Shown: positions 52,788-61,396, counted from the first letter of the stretch. The stretch: 64,000 nucleotides of DNA from Streptomyces nitrosporeus (GCF_008704555.1 NZ_CP023702.1:7052001-7116000); one strand, 5' to 3'. Notes: a model not told the origin generated them from the sequence alone. Made by a program: numbers and translations.

Positions 52788-53405
52788 GTGAGGCAGGCGG
52801 ATGGGGGCGGGCCGTCCCCTGCGGGACGTGAGCGCCGGGAGACGGTGCGGATGCAGGTGGGCTTCGCCCGGCGGCCGCCCCGGGGGCGCACCAGGGGCCG
52901 GCGCGGCCGCACCCCGGCCGTGACCGTCAGCGGGCGACGCTCAGGGCACCTGTCGGCGGCCGGGCTGATCGCGAAGCGGCCCGGCTCCCGGACCCGGCTG
53001 TGCCACCGTTCGCGCACCCGCCCCGCCGGCGAGGGCACACGCCGCAGCATGGGAGAGCGGGACTTCATCGCGCTGGTCGGCGGTGTCCACCAGCTCGTCA
53101 AGGCGCCGATCATGCTGGTCCGGGACCGGCTCAACACCCACGTCTCCCACGCCATACGTGAGCTGATCGCCGAGCGTGACTGGCTGACGGTGTTCCTGCT
53201 GCCCGCCTACTCGCCCGGCCCGAACCCTGTCGAGTGGGTAGGGGCGCACGTCAAACGCAGCCTGGCCAACCTCGCCGTCGTCGCCCTCGACCGACTCGAA
53301 GCACTCGTACGCAACCGGCCCAAACGCCTCCAGTACCGGCCCGACACCCCTGACGGCTTCACAACCAGGACCGGCCTGACCCTCGACGACCCAACCTCAC
53401 CCTGA
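52788..53405 (+). pseudogene. IS630-family transposase, C-terminal part
   Basis: The frame contains GRTRGRRGRTPAVTVSG, KAPIMLVRDRLNTHVSHAIRELIAERDWLTVFLLPAYSPGPNPVEWVGAHVKRSLANLAVVALDRLEALV, the DDE core of IS630 transposases with the second Asp (DRLNTH) and the Glu (NPVEW). The N-terminal helix-turn-helix and the first Asp region (usually F-x-D/E-E-x-G) are missing or degenerate, so it is inactive. Confidence 0.8.
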
Positions 53406-53621
53406 CAAGCCGAAGTCAGCGGACAGCCTCCAACGAGACGTTGTGGGGGTCACATGGCAAGTGCTCCCAGCTGCGATGCTTCGATCTCCGGCAAGCCGGA
53501 TCATCACGGCTCAGGGAGCACTTCCGCGTTCCGGCATCACGATCCGGGCTTGCCCGGTGAACGCGTCAGGCCAGTAGTTCTACGGAAGGCACCCGTAGCT
53601 GCGGACGACATGCTGTGAGGC

Positions 53622-54500
53622 ATGCGAAACGTAACCATCTGGAGTGAAGAGTTCGGTGCCGAGACGGACACACCGATCCTGTTGATCATGGGCTCGATGT
53701 CGCAGGGCGTCTTGTGGCCGGACGAGTTCGTCGGCCGCCTGGCCGCCGGAGGCCGCCGGGTGATCCGGTACGACCACCGTGACACCGGCAGGTCGGGCAC
53801 CGTCGACTTCGCGACCGATCCGTACACCTGGAGCGACATCAAGAACGACGTCTACCGCGTACTGGCGGCCCACGGTTTGGACAGCGCCCACCTGGTGGGC
53901 CACTCGGCGGGCGGGCTGCTCAGCCAGCTCATCGCCGTGGAGGCTCCGGAGCGGGTGCGCTCGCTGACCGTCATCGCCTCCTCGCCGCTCGGTCGCGGCG
54001 AGGGCCAGGTGCTCCTGCGCGCTCTGACGGGCCAGCCGCAGCCCAAGGGCAGCCTGCCGGAGCCGGAGCGGGAGTTCGTGGAATTCTTTCGCGCGCTGAT
54101 GGCCGCCCCGCCCGCTCGGGACCGCCAAGCGCTGATCGACAGCATGATCGCCGAGCAGCGCGTGCTGCACGGCACCGGGCTGCCCTTCGACGAGGACGCG
54201 GCGCGCCGACTGCAGGAACGCGTCTACGGCCGGGCCCGCGATCTGTCGGCGGCGTCCAATCACCGGCTGGCCGCAGGGGCCGGCCCTGACTTCGAACCGG
54301 TGGACGTGCTGCACCAGGTGAAGGCGCCCACGCTGGTCATCGAGGGCAGCCACGAGCCGGTCAAACCGGGGCACGGTGCGCTCATCGCCGAACAGATCCC
54401 GGGGGCAAGGCTGATGACCGTGGCGGGCATGGGGCACACGCTGCCGCTGGAGACCCACCAGGAGCTGGCGGACGCGATCCTCACGCACACGGCCGAGTGA
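53622..54500 (+). CDS. Alpha/beta hydrolase
   Basis: A 292-residue serine hydrolase of the esterase/aclacinomycin-methylesterase-like group. Motifs: TPILLIMGSMSQGVLWPDEF (oxyanion region), RVIRYDHRDTGRSG, nucleophile elbow LVGHSAGGLLSQLIAV (Ser about residue 94), LVIEGSHEPVKPGHG and the catalytic His in MTVAGMGHTLPLETH. Substrate unknown. It is convergent with the PhzF-like gene and lies after the IS630 remnant, from which a 200-bp spacer separates it. Confidence 0.88.
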   Translation: MRNVTIWSEEFGAETDTPILLIMGSMSQGVLWPDEFVGRLAAGGRRVIRYDHRDTGRSGTVDFATDPYTWSDIKNDVYRVLAAHGLDSAHLVGHSAGGLLSQLIAVEAPERVRSLTVIASSPLGRGEGQVLLRALTGQPQPKGSLPEPEREFVEFFRALMAAPPARDRQALIDSMIAEQRVLHGTGLPFDEDAARRLQERVYGRARDLSAASNHRLAAGAGPDFEPVDVLHQVKAPTLVIEGSHEPVKPGHGALIAEQIPGARLMTVAGMGHTLPLETHQELADAILTHTAE

Positions 54501-54521
54501 GGAAGTCCGTTGCAGAATCCC

Positions 54522-55394
54522 TCATTTGTGAGAGCCGCGGACCACCGCCAACCCGCCGATCCGGGTCGTGATGCCCGCCGGCCCGCGTCGGGCCGAAGCG
54601 AGCACGCTGGCCGGTCGACCGAGGGTGCCGCCCTGCTCCACCTCGATCGCGACCGTCTGCGCCCCTGTCGTGTCGAGCAGGTGGGCGGCCAGGCAGCCGG
54701 TGCTGTTGGCGTTGGCGACGTCCTCGTCGACACCGATCGCCGGCGCGAACATCCGCGCCGCACCCGGCCGGTCGCCCACCGGCGGTACGTACACGAAACA
54801 GCCGAGGAGCCCGTACCGCTGGCACGCCGCTGCCAGCCTGCCGAGGTGTGGGCGGACCCGCAGCAGCGCCGACCGGTCGCGGACGGGTACCAGTATGCGT
54901 GGTGCGCCGGGCGCGGCGATCCGTGGCGCGTTGGTCGGATGCGGATCGTCGGCGGTGAGCCCGAGCGCGGCGACGATCGCGGCGCGCTCGTCCGGTGCCG
55001 GGTGTCGCAGCGCGACGAGGCCTTGGTCGAACCACACCTCGATGCCGGCGGGGCGGCGGATCGCGACGGTGTCGAAGGTGCGCCCGCCGGTGTGTTGGCG
55101 GTCGTTCAGCTCGCCCAGCGCGGTGCGGGTCAATCGAGTGGCCTGCGCGGCAACGGTGCCGTGGCCGCAGCTGGACAGTTCGGCGGTGGCGGTGAAGAAC
55201 CGGACCGGCCGGCCCCCGTCCGGCGTCCGCCCAGGGCCGAGGAACGCCGCGTGCGAGGTGCCGGCCGCAGCGGCGACCGTACGCCGGTCAGCGTCCGTCG
55301 CCGCCGGGTCGTCGTCGGTGACGGCCGTGGGGCTGCCGCCCCGGCCGTCGCGCCGCACGCACGCATCAACCACCGTGACATCCGGCCAGGACAT
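54522..55394 (-). CDS. PhzF family isomerase/epimerase
   Basis: A 290-residue PhzF-like protein with two related halves. The catalytic Glu lies in FFTATAELSSCGHGTVAAQA (about residue 73), and the second half shows the counterpart ANANSTGCLAAHLL. Such enzymes catalyse proton shifts, as PhzF does in phenazine synthesis. The ATG at 55394 has AAAGGGGGG upstream. Last gene of the HxlR-controlled operon with the EthD-like and AhpD-like genes; without other phenazine genes its substrate is unknown. Confidence 0.85.
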   Translation of the reverse strand: MSWPDVTVVDACVRRDGRGGSPTAVTDDDPAATDADRRTVAAAAGTSHAAFLGPGRTPDGGRPVRFFTATAELSSCGHGTVAAQATRLTRTALGELNDRQHTGGRTFDTVAIRRPAGIEVWFDQGLVALRHPAPDERAAIVAALGLTADDPHPTNAPRIAAPGAPRILVPVRDRSALLRVRPHLGRLAAACQRYGLLGCFVYVPPVGDRPGAARMFAPAIGVDEDVANANSTGCLAAHLLDTTGAQTVAIEVEQGGTLGRPASVLASARRGPAGITTRIGGLAVVRGSHK

Positions 55395-55509
55395 CGGCCC
55401 CCCTTTGACGCTCAACGAACCGGCAACCGCGAACGGCGTTCCGGAGACAGCCGGGACCTGGCCGCAACGGCACGCTCCGAACGCGCGTCCCGGAGCGTGC
55501 CGTCCTGCC

Positions 55510-55821
55510 TCAGCCGGTGCCGTCCTGCACTGGATAGTCGATGACGACCAAACCGCCGGTGGCGTAGTTGCCGACATCGGCGGCCAGCCGCCGGCCTTGC
55601 GGCGACGACCGCGCCGCGGCCAGGGCGGCGGCGTCAGCGAAGTCGGCCTCGAAGACCGCGAAGTATGGCGCTTCTCCGTTGGCCGCCGCCACGTCGAAGC
55701 TGTAGCGCCACGCAAGCAGGCCGGGCCAGTCCATGACCAGCGGAAGGTGGTTGTTCACGTAGTAGTCGCGGAAGTGGTCAGGGTCGGCGGGCTTGGGATA
55801 TAGGACCACCGTCTTATGCAT
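55510..55821 (-). CDS. EthD family protein
   Basis: A 103-residue dimeric alpha/beta-barrel (ferredoxin-like fold) protein: KTVVLYPKPADPDHFRDYYVNNHLPLVMDWPGLLAWRYSFD and the later YFAVFEADFADAAALAAARSSPQGRRLAADVGNYA are EthD motifs. Members assist degradation or cyclisation of aromatic or ether compounds. Located between the AhpD-like and PhzF-like genes and presumably co-transcribed. A truncated duplicate of its start lies immediately upstream. Confidence 0.87.
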   Translation of the reverse strand: MHKTVVLYPKPADPDHFRDYYVNNHLPLVMDWPGLLAWRYSFDVAAANGEAPYFAVFEADFADAAALAAARSSPQGRRLAADVGNYATGGLVVIDYPVQDGTG

Positions 55822-55882
55822 GACGGCCTCCGTCCGGATCAGGGTCGGCGGGCTCGGAATACAGGACTACCAACTTATGCAT
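55814..55882 (-). pseudogene. Truncated duplicate of the EthD gene start
   Basis: 22 codons MHKLVVLYSEPADPDPDGG... repeat the first 14 codons of the EthD gene (MHKTVVLYPKPADPD) and then hit a stop at 55814, overlapping the true start. A remnant of a tandem duplication, possibly still translated as a short leader. Confidence 0.65.
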
Positions 55883-55920
55883 GACGACCTGTCGCGCCTC
55901 GGGGTGCTCTCGGGCAGTGC

Positions 55921-56505
55921 TCATCGGTTGGTCCCGGTCGTGAGGGGGAGGAAGTCGGCGAAGCGAGGCGCGCCGGGCTCGTGCGGCACGCGCGTGGCGC
56001 GCGCGGCGAAGCTGACGGCGTGGTACCACCCGCACAGCAGAAGCAGATCGAGTAGCTGGAGCTCATCGAAGACCGACACGAGCCGTGTCCACAGCGCGTC
56101 ATCGATGTCGGAACGCTCGTGCAGCGCATCGGCAGCGAGGATGAGCAGCCGTTCCCTCCCGGACGTCCAGCACTCGTCGGCGGGGGCGCCGTGCACCAGG
56201 GACGCCGCCTGCTCGCGGGTGAGTCCGACCCGCTCGGCGAACGTCATCATGTGCACGCCCCACTCGTACTCGCAGCCGCACAGCGCGCACGTCCGGTCGA
56301 TGACGATCTCGCGTTCCCGCATGGTCAGGGTCAGCTGTCTGCCCAACTCGTAGCGACCCCACCCGTGCATGGCGTCGGCCATGGGGATGTTTCTGGCGAA
56401 CATCCGGAACAGCCCGATCGGCGGGGCGTCCCCGGGCATCATGCGCGCGAGCAGTGCACCGGCCTGGTCGGTGTACGGCGGGTCCAGCAGGGCTATCCGC
56501 GACAT
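55921..56505 (-). CDS. Carboxymuconolactone decarboxylase/AhpD-like protein
   Basis: A 194-residue all-helical CMD-family protein. The redox-type motif is DRTCALCGCEYEWGVHMMTFAERVGL (CxxC with a following His, about residues 72-88), as in AhpD-like alkylhydroperoxidases. It may reduce peroxides or act as a gamma-carboxymuconolactone decarboxylase relative. GGGAGA precedes the ATG. First gene of the operon divergent from the HxlR gene, with two operator-like dyads between. Confidence 0.88.
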   Translation of the reverse strand: MSRIALLDPPYTDQAGALLARMMPGDAPPIGLFRMFARNIPMADAMHGWGRYELGRQLTLTMREREIVIDRTCALCGCEYEWGVHMMTFAERVGLTREQAASLVHGAPADECWTSGRERLLILAADALHERSDIDDALWTRLVSVFDELQLLDLLLLCGWYHAVSFAARATRVPHEPGAPRFADFLPLTTGTNR

Positions 56506-56523
56506 CGGCTCTCCCGTCGAGTT

Positions 56524-56575
56524 CGTTTCGAAATCAGAAACGCCGAGTGGATGCTAGTGTTTCGAATAACGAAAC
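56524..56575. promoter_or_regulatory. Divergent promoter with two HxlR operator-like dyads
   Basis: CGTTTC-N7-GAAACG (56524-56542) and GTTTCG-N5-CGAAAC (56559-56575), 34 bp apart centre to centre, lie between the AhpD-like operon and the HxlR gene. Both share the half-site GTTTC. Confidence 0.65.
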
Positions 56576-56593
56576 GCAAGGACTAGGAGGGGC

Positions 56594-56947
56594 ATGCCGA
56601 CACCGCGCCCAGGAACACCGGTTCGTGGATCGACGACCGGCCGTCCCCTCATGGCCGCGATGGACCTGTTCGGCCGTCGGTGGGCGCTGCGAATCCTCTG
56701 GGAACTGCGTGCGGGCCCGCTCGGCGCCCGCGCGCTGCTGGCACGGTGCGAAGGGCTGTCGTCCAGCGTCCTCTACCAGCGGCTCCGTGAACTCGCATCG
56801 AGCGGGATCGTCGCCCCCTCGGCCGATGGCTACGAGCTGACTCGGCTGGGGACAGCACTCCGTGATGCCCTCCGTCCGCTCGACGAATGGGCGATCACCT
56901 GGGCGCAGGAGCAAGAGCACAACGATCAGGAGCCCACGGAGACGTGA
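56594..56947 (+). CDS. HxlR family winged-helix regulator
   Basis: A 117-residue HxlR protein: PLMAAMDLFGRRWALRILWELRAGPLGARALLARCEGLSSSVLYQRLRELASSGIVAPSADGYELTRLGTALRDALRPLDEW. The usual N-terminal Cys of the family is absent; the single Cys is in the recognition region (LLARCEGLSSS). AGGAGGGGC precedes the ATG. Probably represses the divergent AhpD-EthD-PhzF operon. Confidence 0.9.
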   Translation: MPTPRPGTPVRGSTTGRPLMAAMDLFGRRWALRILWELRAGPLGARALLARCEGLSSSVLYQRLRELASSGIVAPSADGYELTRLGTALRDALRPLDEWAITWAQEQEHNDQEPTET

Positions 56948-57005
56948 AGGTCACGCCCGACCAGGTGGAGCGGTGATCTGACGGCCGCCGACTCGGGACA
57001 CGGAC

Positions 57006-57876
57006 TCACGCGGCCTGCGAGAACCCCTCGGTTGCTGGCTCGTCGCCGCGCAGAGGGGTGAAGTCGACGTCCAGCTCCGGGTCGTACGCGTCGGGCTGGA
57101 TGCCGAGCTCGTGGGTGGAGTACTCGCCGAACCGGTTGATGTGCTCGGTCAGGTACGGTGAGACGTGGGCCAGGTCCTCCGGTTCGATCGTCCAGCCCTC
57201 TTCCAGCAGCTGCCGGACGGTCTCGGCGATGTCCAGGGCGTTGTGGAAGATGACCGCGTCGGTGAGCAGGGCGTTGGACTTCATCGCCTTTCCTGCTCGA
57301 CGGGGTCGTTGTCGGCGATGACGCCGCGGTTGCCGAAGCCGATCCACTGTGAGAAGCCGTTGAATGCTTCGGTCTTGTTCGTCGCCGCGGTGACCCGCCG
57401 GCGAAGCGCCGGGTCGGAGAGGTAGCGCAGCAGCTGGATGGTGCGGATCACGCGGCCGACCTCGCGGAAGGCGGCGTAGTCGGCGTTCTTCTTGGAGCCC
57501 GAGCGCAGCCGCTTGAGCAGCGTGGACGAGGAGATGGCCCCCTCCCGTACGGAGACGGCCACCTTCATCAGGTGGCGGAACCGGGACTCGATCAGGTCCC
57601 AGTCGATGACGTTCTTTCCGGCCTCGCCGAACAGCGCGTCGATGTGCACGTACTCGGTGGTCTTGCTGGGCCGGTAGAAGGTCAGGCCCTTCCAGTTCCT
57701 GATCCTGGGCATGAGATCGAAGCCCAGCAGGCGCGCGAGCGCGAACACCGGCTGGGACTGGCCCTGGGTGTCGGCGTGCACGGTGGTCGGCTTCACCTCG
57801 GAGGAGTTCTTCAGCAGGCCCTCGATGATGTAGACGGCCTCCCACACCCCGCACGGGATGAAGCCTCGGAACGCCT
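57006..57876 (-). pseudogene. Tn3-family transposase C-terminal part, frameshifted
   Basis: The upstream piece contains FIPCGVWEAVYIIEGLLKNSS, then VKPTTVHADTQGQSQPVFALARLLGFDLMPRIRNWK with a catalytic Asp region, and TNKTEAFNGFSQWIGFGNRGVIADNDP with the catalytic Glu. A one-base deletion near 57285 shifts the frame; the rest (NALLTDAVIFHNALDIAETVRQLLEEG ... HELGIQPDAYDPELDVDFTPLRGDE) is the normal family C-terminus. The N-terminal half and first Asp are missing, so it is inactive. Confidence 0.85.
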
Positions 57877-58261
57877 GCTCGCCGTTCCCACTTGGCCGCC
57901 GCCTCGACCGAGGCCGGGGGCTGTACGCCTCCGGCTCTCTCCGAGGCGAGGGGTACGCGGGTTGTGTCCTGCACGGCGAAGACCACGGACAAGCAGAGCG
58001 GCTGGACGCGGGAGTGCGGCGCATCGCCGGCCCCGACGCATCTCGTTGCCGCGATCACCTGTGTAAGAGGCACCACCGGAACCTGCCTACCCCTATCAAT
58101 GCCGGTGGTGGCTGGAAGGCTGGCCGGATGAACGCCGATGACGAATTCGCCTCGCCCGTTCGAGCGCCACGCGGAGTCACGCGCACACAGTTCGCTGCTC
58201 CCAGCCAGACCTGATCGTCGTTCCCCGGGCGGCGTTGCGACGGCGGACTGCGCAGGTGAAC
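57877..58261. other. Junction region without a recognisable gene
   Basis: Between the Tn3 C-terminal fragment and the DUF6193-like fragment. One short frame (58129-58214, + strand, 28 codons, MNADDEFASPV...) has a start but no ribosome-binding site; nothing resembles a family. Confidence 0.4.
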
Positions 58262-58605
58262 TCTGAATCTCTCTCCCGACCTGGCTGCGGCCGGCCGCCG
58301 AACTCAGCATCGATCTCACCGTGGTACCCCAGGACGGGGACCCCGTTTCGGCGGGTACCGCCTCGTCGGTCCCGGGACGCCGGCCGCTGTCCGTCTACAT
58401 CGGGGCAGATGACCGCTGGTTCGGCGTCTCCGGCTGGGGCCAGGGGATCGAACCCATCACGGGAGCCACCTCTGACCTGGCCGGTGTCGTCAGGGCTGGT
58501 GCGGCATGGGATCAGGGCAGGAGTTTGCGGGAAGTGCGGGCCGGCCTGCCGTTTCTGCATGCCAGCGAGCGTGCCGAGGCTAACGAACACGGTCCGGCCC
58601 CGGTC
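58262..58605 (+). pseudogene. DUF6193-like protein fragment
   Basis: A reading frame after an in-frame TGA reads LSIDLTVVPQDGD, then VYIGADDRWFGVSGWGQGIEPITGATSDLAGVVRAGAAWDQGRSLREVRAGLPFLHASERAEANEHG, similar to the N-terminal part of DUF6193 proteins found near Streptomyces natural-product genes. It continues straight into the antisense of the Tn3 fragment, so the C-terminal half was removed at about 58605. Confidence 0.5.
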
Positions 58606-58610
58606 GTGGG

Positions 58611-59046
58611 CCCCGGCGTTGGCGGCTCCAGCCTGTCTTCGCGGCAGCGGGCCACCACGGCATCCGCCAGCCGGTCTCTCGACAGCTCCACCCCGCACAG
58701 CTCCACCGCCAGCCACTCGGCGAGTCGGGCCTGGTCCTCCCTGGTGCACTCGCGGAAGCCGAACGCGCCCCGGATCTCCGTCCGGTGCCGCTTGATCGCC
58801 CGCCCCGACCAGTCGTACGCGGCCCACTCCTCGGCGGTCACCTTCACCTGCTGGGCGACGTACGACACACCCGGCACCGGGATCTCCCCGGCGTTCTCCG
58901 GAGACCGGGCCTCCACCTCGAAGAACTTCAGCAACAGCGCAAACCCCCAACCGGTTCGCCCCCGACCTGTTCCGCAGCCGTTCCTGGTCCTCCTCCAGCA
59001 GCGTCCAGACCTCGATCAGGTCCTCCGGCCCCCACTCCTCCCGCAC
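58611..59046 (-). pseudogene. Tn3-family transposase, N-terminal fragment (right)
   Basis: Begins MREEWGPEDLIEVWTLLEED as in the left copy, but an extra G near 58940 shifts the frame; the second piece LLKFFEVEAR ... AAYDWSGRAIKRHRTEIRGAFGFRECTREDQARLAEWLAVELCGVELSRDRLADAVVARC extends further than the left copy, to about residue 140 of the family. Faces inwards on the minus strand. Confidence 0.82.
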
Positions 59047-59206
59047 CCCGCGCTCCCTCCGGCCGCCATGACCGGACCGACCTCGCCGAGCACGGCCCCC
59101 GATGAACCCAGAAGATCAAGAACCCTGACAAGCACACCCCGGATCCGCTGCAGAGAGCTACTTGTCACTTCGCGGCAGCTTCGGGAGAACAGGGCCGGAT
59201 CAGGCG
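58787..59206 (-). repeat. Right inverted copy of the Tn3-type end
   Basis: 420 bp, reverse-complementary to 46945-47363 with few differences including one 1-nt insertion. Its outer edge touches the stop codon of the phosphotriesterase-like gene. Confidence 0.85.
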
Positions 59207-60090
59207 CCGGCCAGGGCGAAGGCCCGCGCCGGATTGGCGACGAACACCGCGTGGGCCGGTTCCTCGCCGAGGAACCGCTCCAGCCGGGGACGCAGCCTCC
59301 GCAGCAGATACGGCATCCCCGGCGTCTGCGGCACCGTCGTGTCACCGCCGAGCAGCAACTGCCCGCCGAACCCGGCCGAGACGAGTGCCGCCAGCTGGTC
59401 CCAGAGCCGCCAGTCCGTCGCGTGGTTGGCCCGGGACGGGCCGTCGAACGCCAGGAACGCCCCCGCCCGCGCCGCTTCGAGCTGCTGCACGGGGTCGGGC
59501 GACCGGCCGAGATGGCCGAGGATCACCCTGCTCGGATCCATCCCCTCCTCCCCGCAGAGCAGATCCAGCACATCCGCCGCGCCGGTACCGAGCTCCAGAT
59601 GGACGGCGACCGGCGCGCCCGTGCGGCGGTGGGCGCGGGCGGCCGCCGTCATCGTCAGCCGCGCGTGCGCGCCGACCCCGTGGAAGTCGCCCGCCACCTT
59701 GATCAGACCCGCCCGCACCCCCGTCGCACCGATGCCCTCGGTGACCTCCGAGACGAAGAGCTCCTCCAGCTCCGGCAGGATCCGCTCCAGCGCCTTTGGA
59801 GCGTAGTGCGCGGCCTGGTGCAGCCCGGTCGCCGCCACCACGTGGACACCCGCCGCCCGGGACAGCGCCGCCAGCTCCCCGGCCCGCCTGCCCATCCCGT
59901 ACGGGGTCCACTGGACCACCGAGGCGCCGCCCAGCCGCCGGAAGGCACGCAGACGCCCGTCGGCCAGGTCCACGTCGTCCAGCTCCTGGCCCGCCAGGGC
60001 GGGTGTGCGCAGGAAGAGGTGGTCATGGGCGTCGCAGACCCCCAGGCCGGACGCGGGTATGTCGCCGAGCACGGTCCTGACCTCGCTCAC
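59200..60090 (-). CDS. Phosphotriesterase-like amidohydrolase
   Basis: A 296-residue TIM-barrel hydrolase. Metal-binding motifs are CDAHDHLFLRT (HxH, about residues 17-19), the candidate carbamylated lysine in AGLIKVAGDF, PVAVHLELG, VILGHLGRSPD and LGGDT. The family includes aryldialkylphosphatases, lactonases and related enzymes. GTG start at 60090 overlaps the DUF4865 stop by 4 nt. The 3' end lies at the boundary of the island's right repeat; the protein still ends where relatives do. Confidence 0.85.
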   Translation of the reverse strand: MSEVRTVLGDIPASGLGVCDAHDHLFLRTPALAGQELDDVDLADGRLRAFRRLGGASVVQWTPYGMGRRAGELAALSRAAGVHVVAATGLHQAAHYAPKALERILPELEELFVSEVTEGIGATGVRAGLIKVAGDFHGVGAHARLTMTAAARAHRRTGAPVAVHLELGTGAADVLDLLCGEEGMDPSRVILGHLGRSPDPVQQLEAARAGAFLAFDGPSRANHATDWRLWDQLAALVSAGFGGQLLLGGDTTVPQTPGMPYLLRRLRPRLERFLGEEPAHAVFVANPARAFALAGA

Positions 60091-60668
60091 GCGCCCGCAC
60101 CCTTCGCCAGCCGGGCGCGCTCCGGCGCCGACAGGTGCAGTACCTCGAAGCGGTCGCCCGGCACATCGGCGGGCCCGTCCGCCCAGAGGGTGAAGTGGAG
60201 CAGTTCCCAGCGGTGCGGATCGAGGGCGACCGCTGCGGCGACCACTCCCGCACAGGCGGCGAGCCGCCGGTGCTCCTCCAGCGCGGCTCCGGCCGGCGCG
60301 GCCGGACCGGTCTCCTCGGGCAACCGTGAGAGGTGGCGGACCGCGGTGCGGGGAGCGCTCCCCGCGGCCGGGCCCTCCGTGTAGTCCAGACCCGCCCAGT
60401 GCCGGACGCGAGGACGCCCGAAGTCGTTCACGACGCCCTGGAAACCGGGCCCCAGCAGGAAGTCGTTCATGCCTTCCGGTGCCGCCCACAGATACAGCGG
60501 GGCGTACTGGTTGACCGCTGACCCCTCACCGCGCTCCCGCATCAGGTACGCCTTGAGGCCGAGGCCGGGGAAGCCGTCCAGGAGATGGCCGCGGGTCGCC
60601 ACCCGCTCGCGGATGATCCCCATGTCGTAATCGGCGGGCAGGGTGATTCCGTACTGCATGGCGTGCAT
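60087..60668 (-). CDS. DUF4865 family protein
   Basis: A 193-residue protein of the DUF4865 family: MQYGITLPADYDMGIIRERVATRGHLLDGFPGLGLKAYLMRERG, then YLWAAPEGMNDFLLGPGFQGVVNDFGRPRVRHW. Function unknown; members often sit beside TetR regulators. Co-transcribed with the phosphotriesterase-like gene (4-nt overlap). Confidence 0.85.
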   Translation of the reverse strand: MHAMQYGITLPADYDMGIIRERVATRGHLLDGFPGLGLKAYLMRERGEGSAVNQYAPLYLWAAPEGMNDFLLGPGFQGVVNDFGRPRVRHWAGLDYTEGPAAGSAPRTAVRHLSRLPEETGPAAPAGAALEEHRRLAACAGVVAAAVALDPHRWELLHFTLWADGPADVPGDRFEVLHLSAPERARLAKGAGA

Positions 60669-60792
60669 CGTGACTCCTCGGGGCGGCCGGGCGGGGCCGG
60701 CGGCCTTCTCGCGGGTGGGCGCCGGACGCTCCGGCGGACGGCGGGGCTCCTCCCGCGGCGGACGGCGTCCTTCGGCGGGTGGACCGCCTCTT

Positions 60793-61389
60793 TCAGGCCG
60801 GCGGCGAGGGCCTTCGGGCGGGCGCCCGCCCGGGCGGCGGGGCGAGCAGGGCGAGCAGCCCCCGGACGGCGGCGTCGAAGGGGGCGGCCGAACCGGACGC
60901 GCGGGCCAGTACGTAACCCCCCTGGACCGTCGCCACGACCGTCGCCGCGATCTCGTCCGGCACCGTGTCCGGCCCGAACTCGCCCGCGTCCACGCCCTCC
61001 TGGACGATTTCGGCGATCCTGCCCCGGAGCCATCCGAGGGTCTCGTCGACCGGGGCGCGCAGCCGGGCGTCGGCCATGACGTCCGGGTCCGTCGTCAGCC
61101 GCCCCACCGGGCAGCCGCGCAGCACCTCACGCTCCCGCGTCAGATACGCCTCGATCCGCCCGTAGGCGGTACCGGGACCGGTCAGCGCCTGGTCCGCGGC
61201 CTCCCGCAGCAGCGCCGCCGTACGGACGATGGCGGCGAGCGCCAGCTCCTGCTTGCCCTGGAAGTGGTGGTACATGCTGCCCTGGCCGGCCCCAGCCAGC
61301 CGCTGGATCGCCTTCGGGCTGGTGCCCACGTAGCCGCGTTCCCACAGAAGATCCCGCGTGGCCTCGATCAGCCGGTCCGGAGTGCTCAT
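60793..61389 (-). CDS. TetR family regulator
   Basis: A 198-residue TetR protein: PDRLIEATRDLLWERGYVGTSPKAIQRLAGAGQGSMYHHFQGKQELALAAI (about residues 4-54) is the DNA-binding domain; the C-terminal part resembles the LmrA/YxaF-like group (REREVLRGCPVGRLTTD). It stands upstream of the DUF4865-phosphotriesterase pair, which it likely controls. A palindrome overlaps its promoter. Confidence 0.9.
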   Translation of the reverse strand: MSTPDRLIEATRDLLWERGYVGTSPKAIQRLAGAGQGSMYHHFQGKQELALAAIVRTAALLREAADQALTGPGTAYGRIEAYLTREREVLRGCPVGRLTTDPDVMADARLRAPVDETLGWLRGRIAEIVQEGVDAGEFGPDTVPDEIAATVVATVQGGYVLARASGSAAPFDAAVRGLLALLAPPPGRAPARRPSPPA

Positions 61390-61396
61390 GACACCA

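Larger units (their letters stand above)
52696..53419 (+). mobile_element. IS630-family remnant with terminal inverted repeats
   Basis: Terminal repeats 52696-52718 and 53397-53419 (CTGACTTCGGCTCGTCAGGG...) match over 23 bp with one difference. At 724 bp it is shorter than a full IS630 element, so internal sequence has been lost. A TA lies at the left edge but not at the right. Confidence 0.75.
46945..59206. mobile_element. Accessory island bounded by inverted Tn3-type ends
   Basis: The two ends (46945-47363 and 58787-59206) are nearly identical in inverted orientation over about 420 bp and each carries a terminal repeat-like sequence plus the first codons of a Tn3-family transposase. Between them lie a LAL regulator, two IS remnants, hydrolases and a HxlR-controlled operon. 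No intact Tn3 transposase or resolvase remains and I see no target duplication, so it is probably no longer mobile by itself. Outside it the flanking genes look like ordinary core genes. Confidence 0.65.

Noticed and set aside
46945..59206. Target-site duplications at the outer ends of the Tn3-type repeats
   Set aside because: The five bases outside left and right ends do not match, so a simple transposition of the whole segment is not shown.
58321..60384. A 687-codon plus-strand frame covering the Tn3 end and phosphotriesterase-like gene
   Set aside because: Only the first ~95 codons resemble a protein (DUF6193-like); the rest is antisense to better-supported genes.
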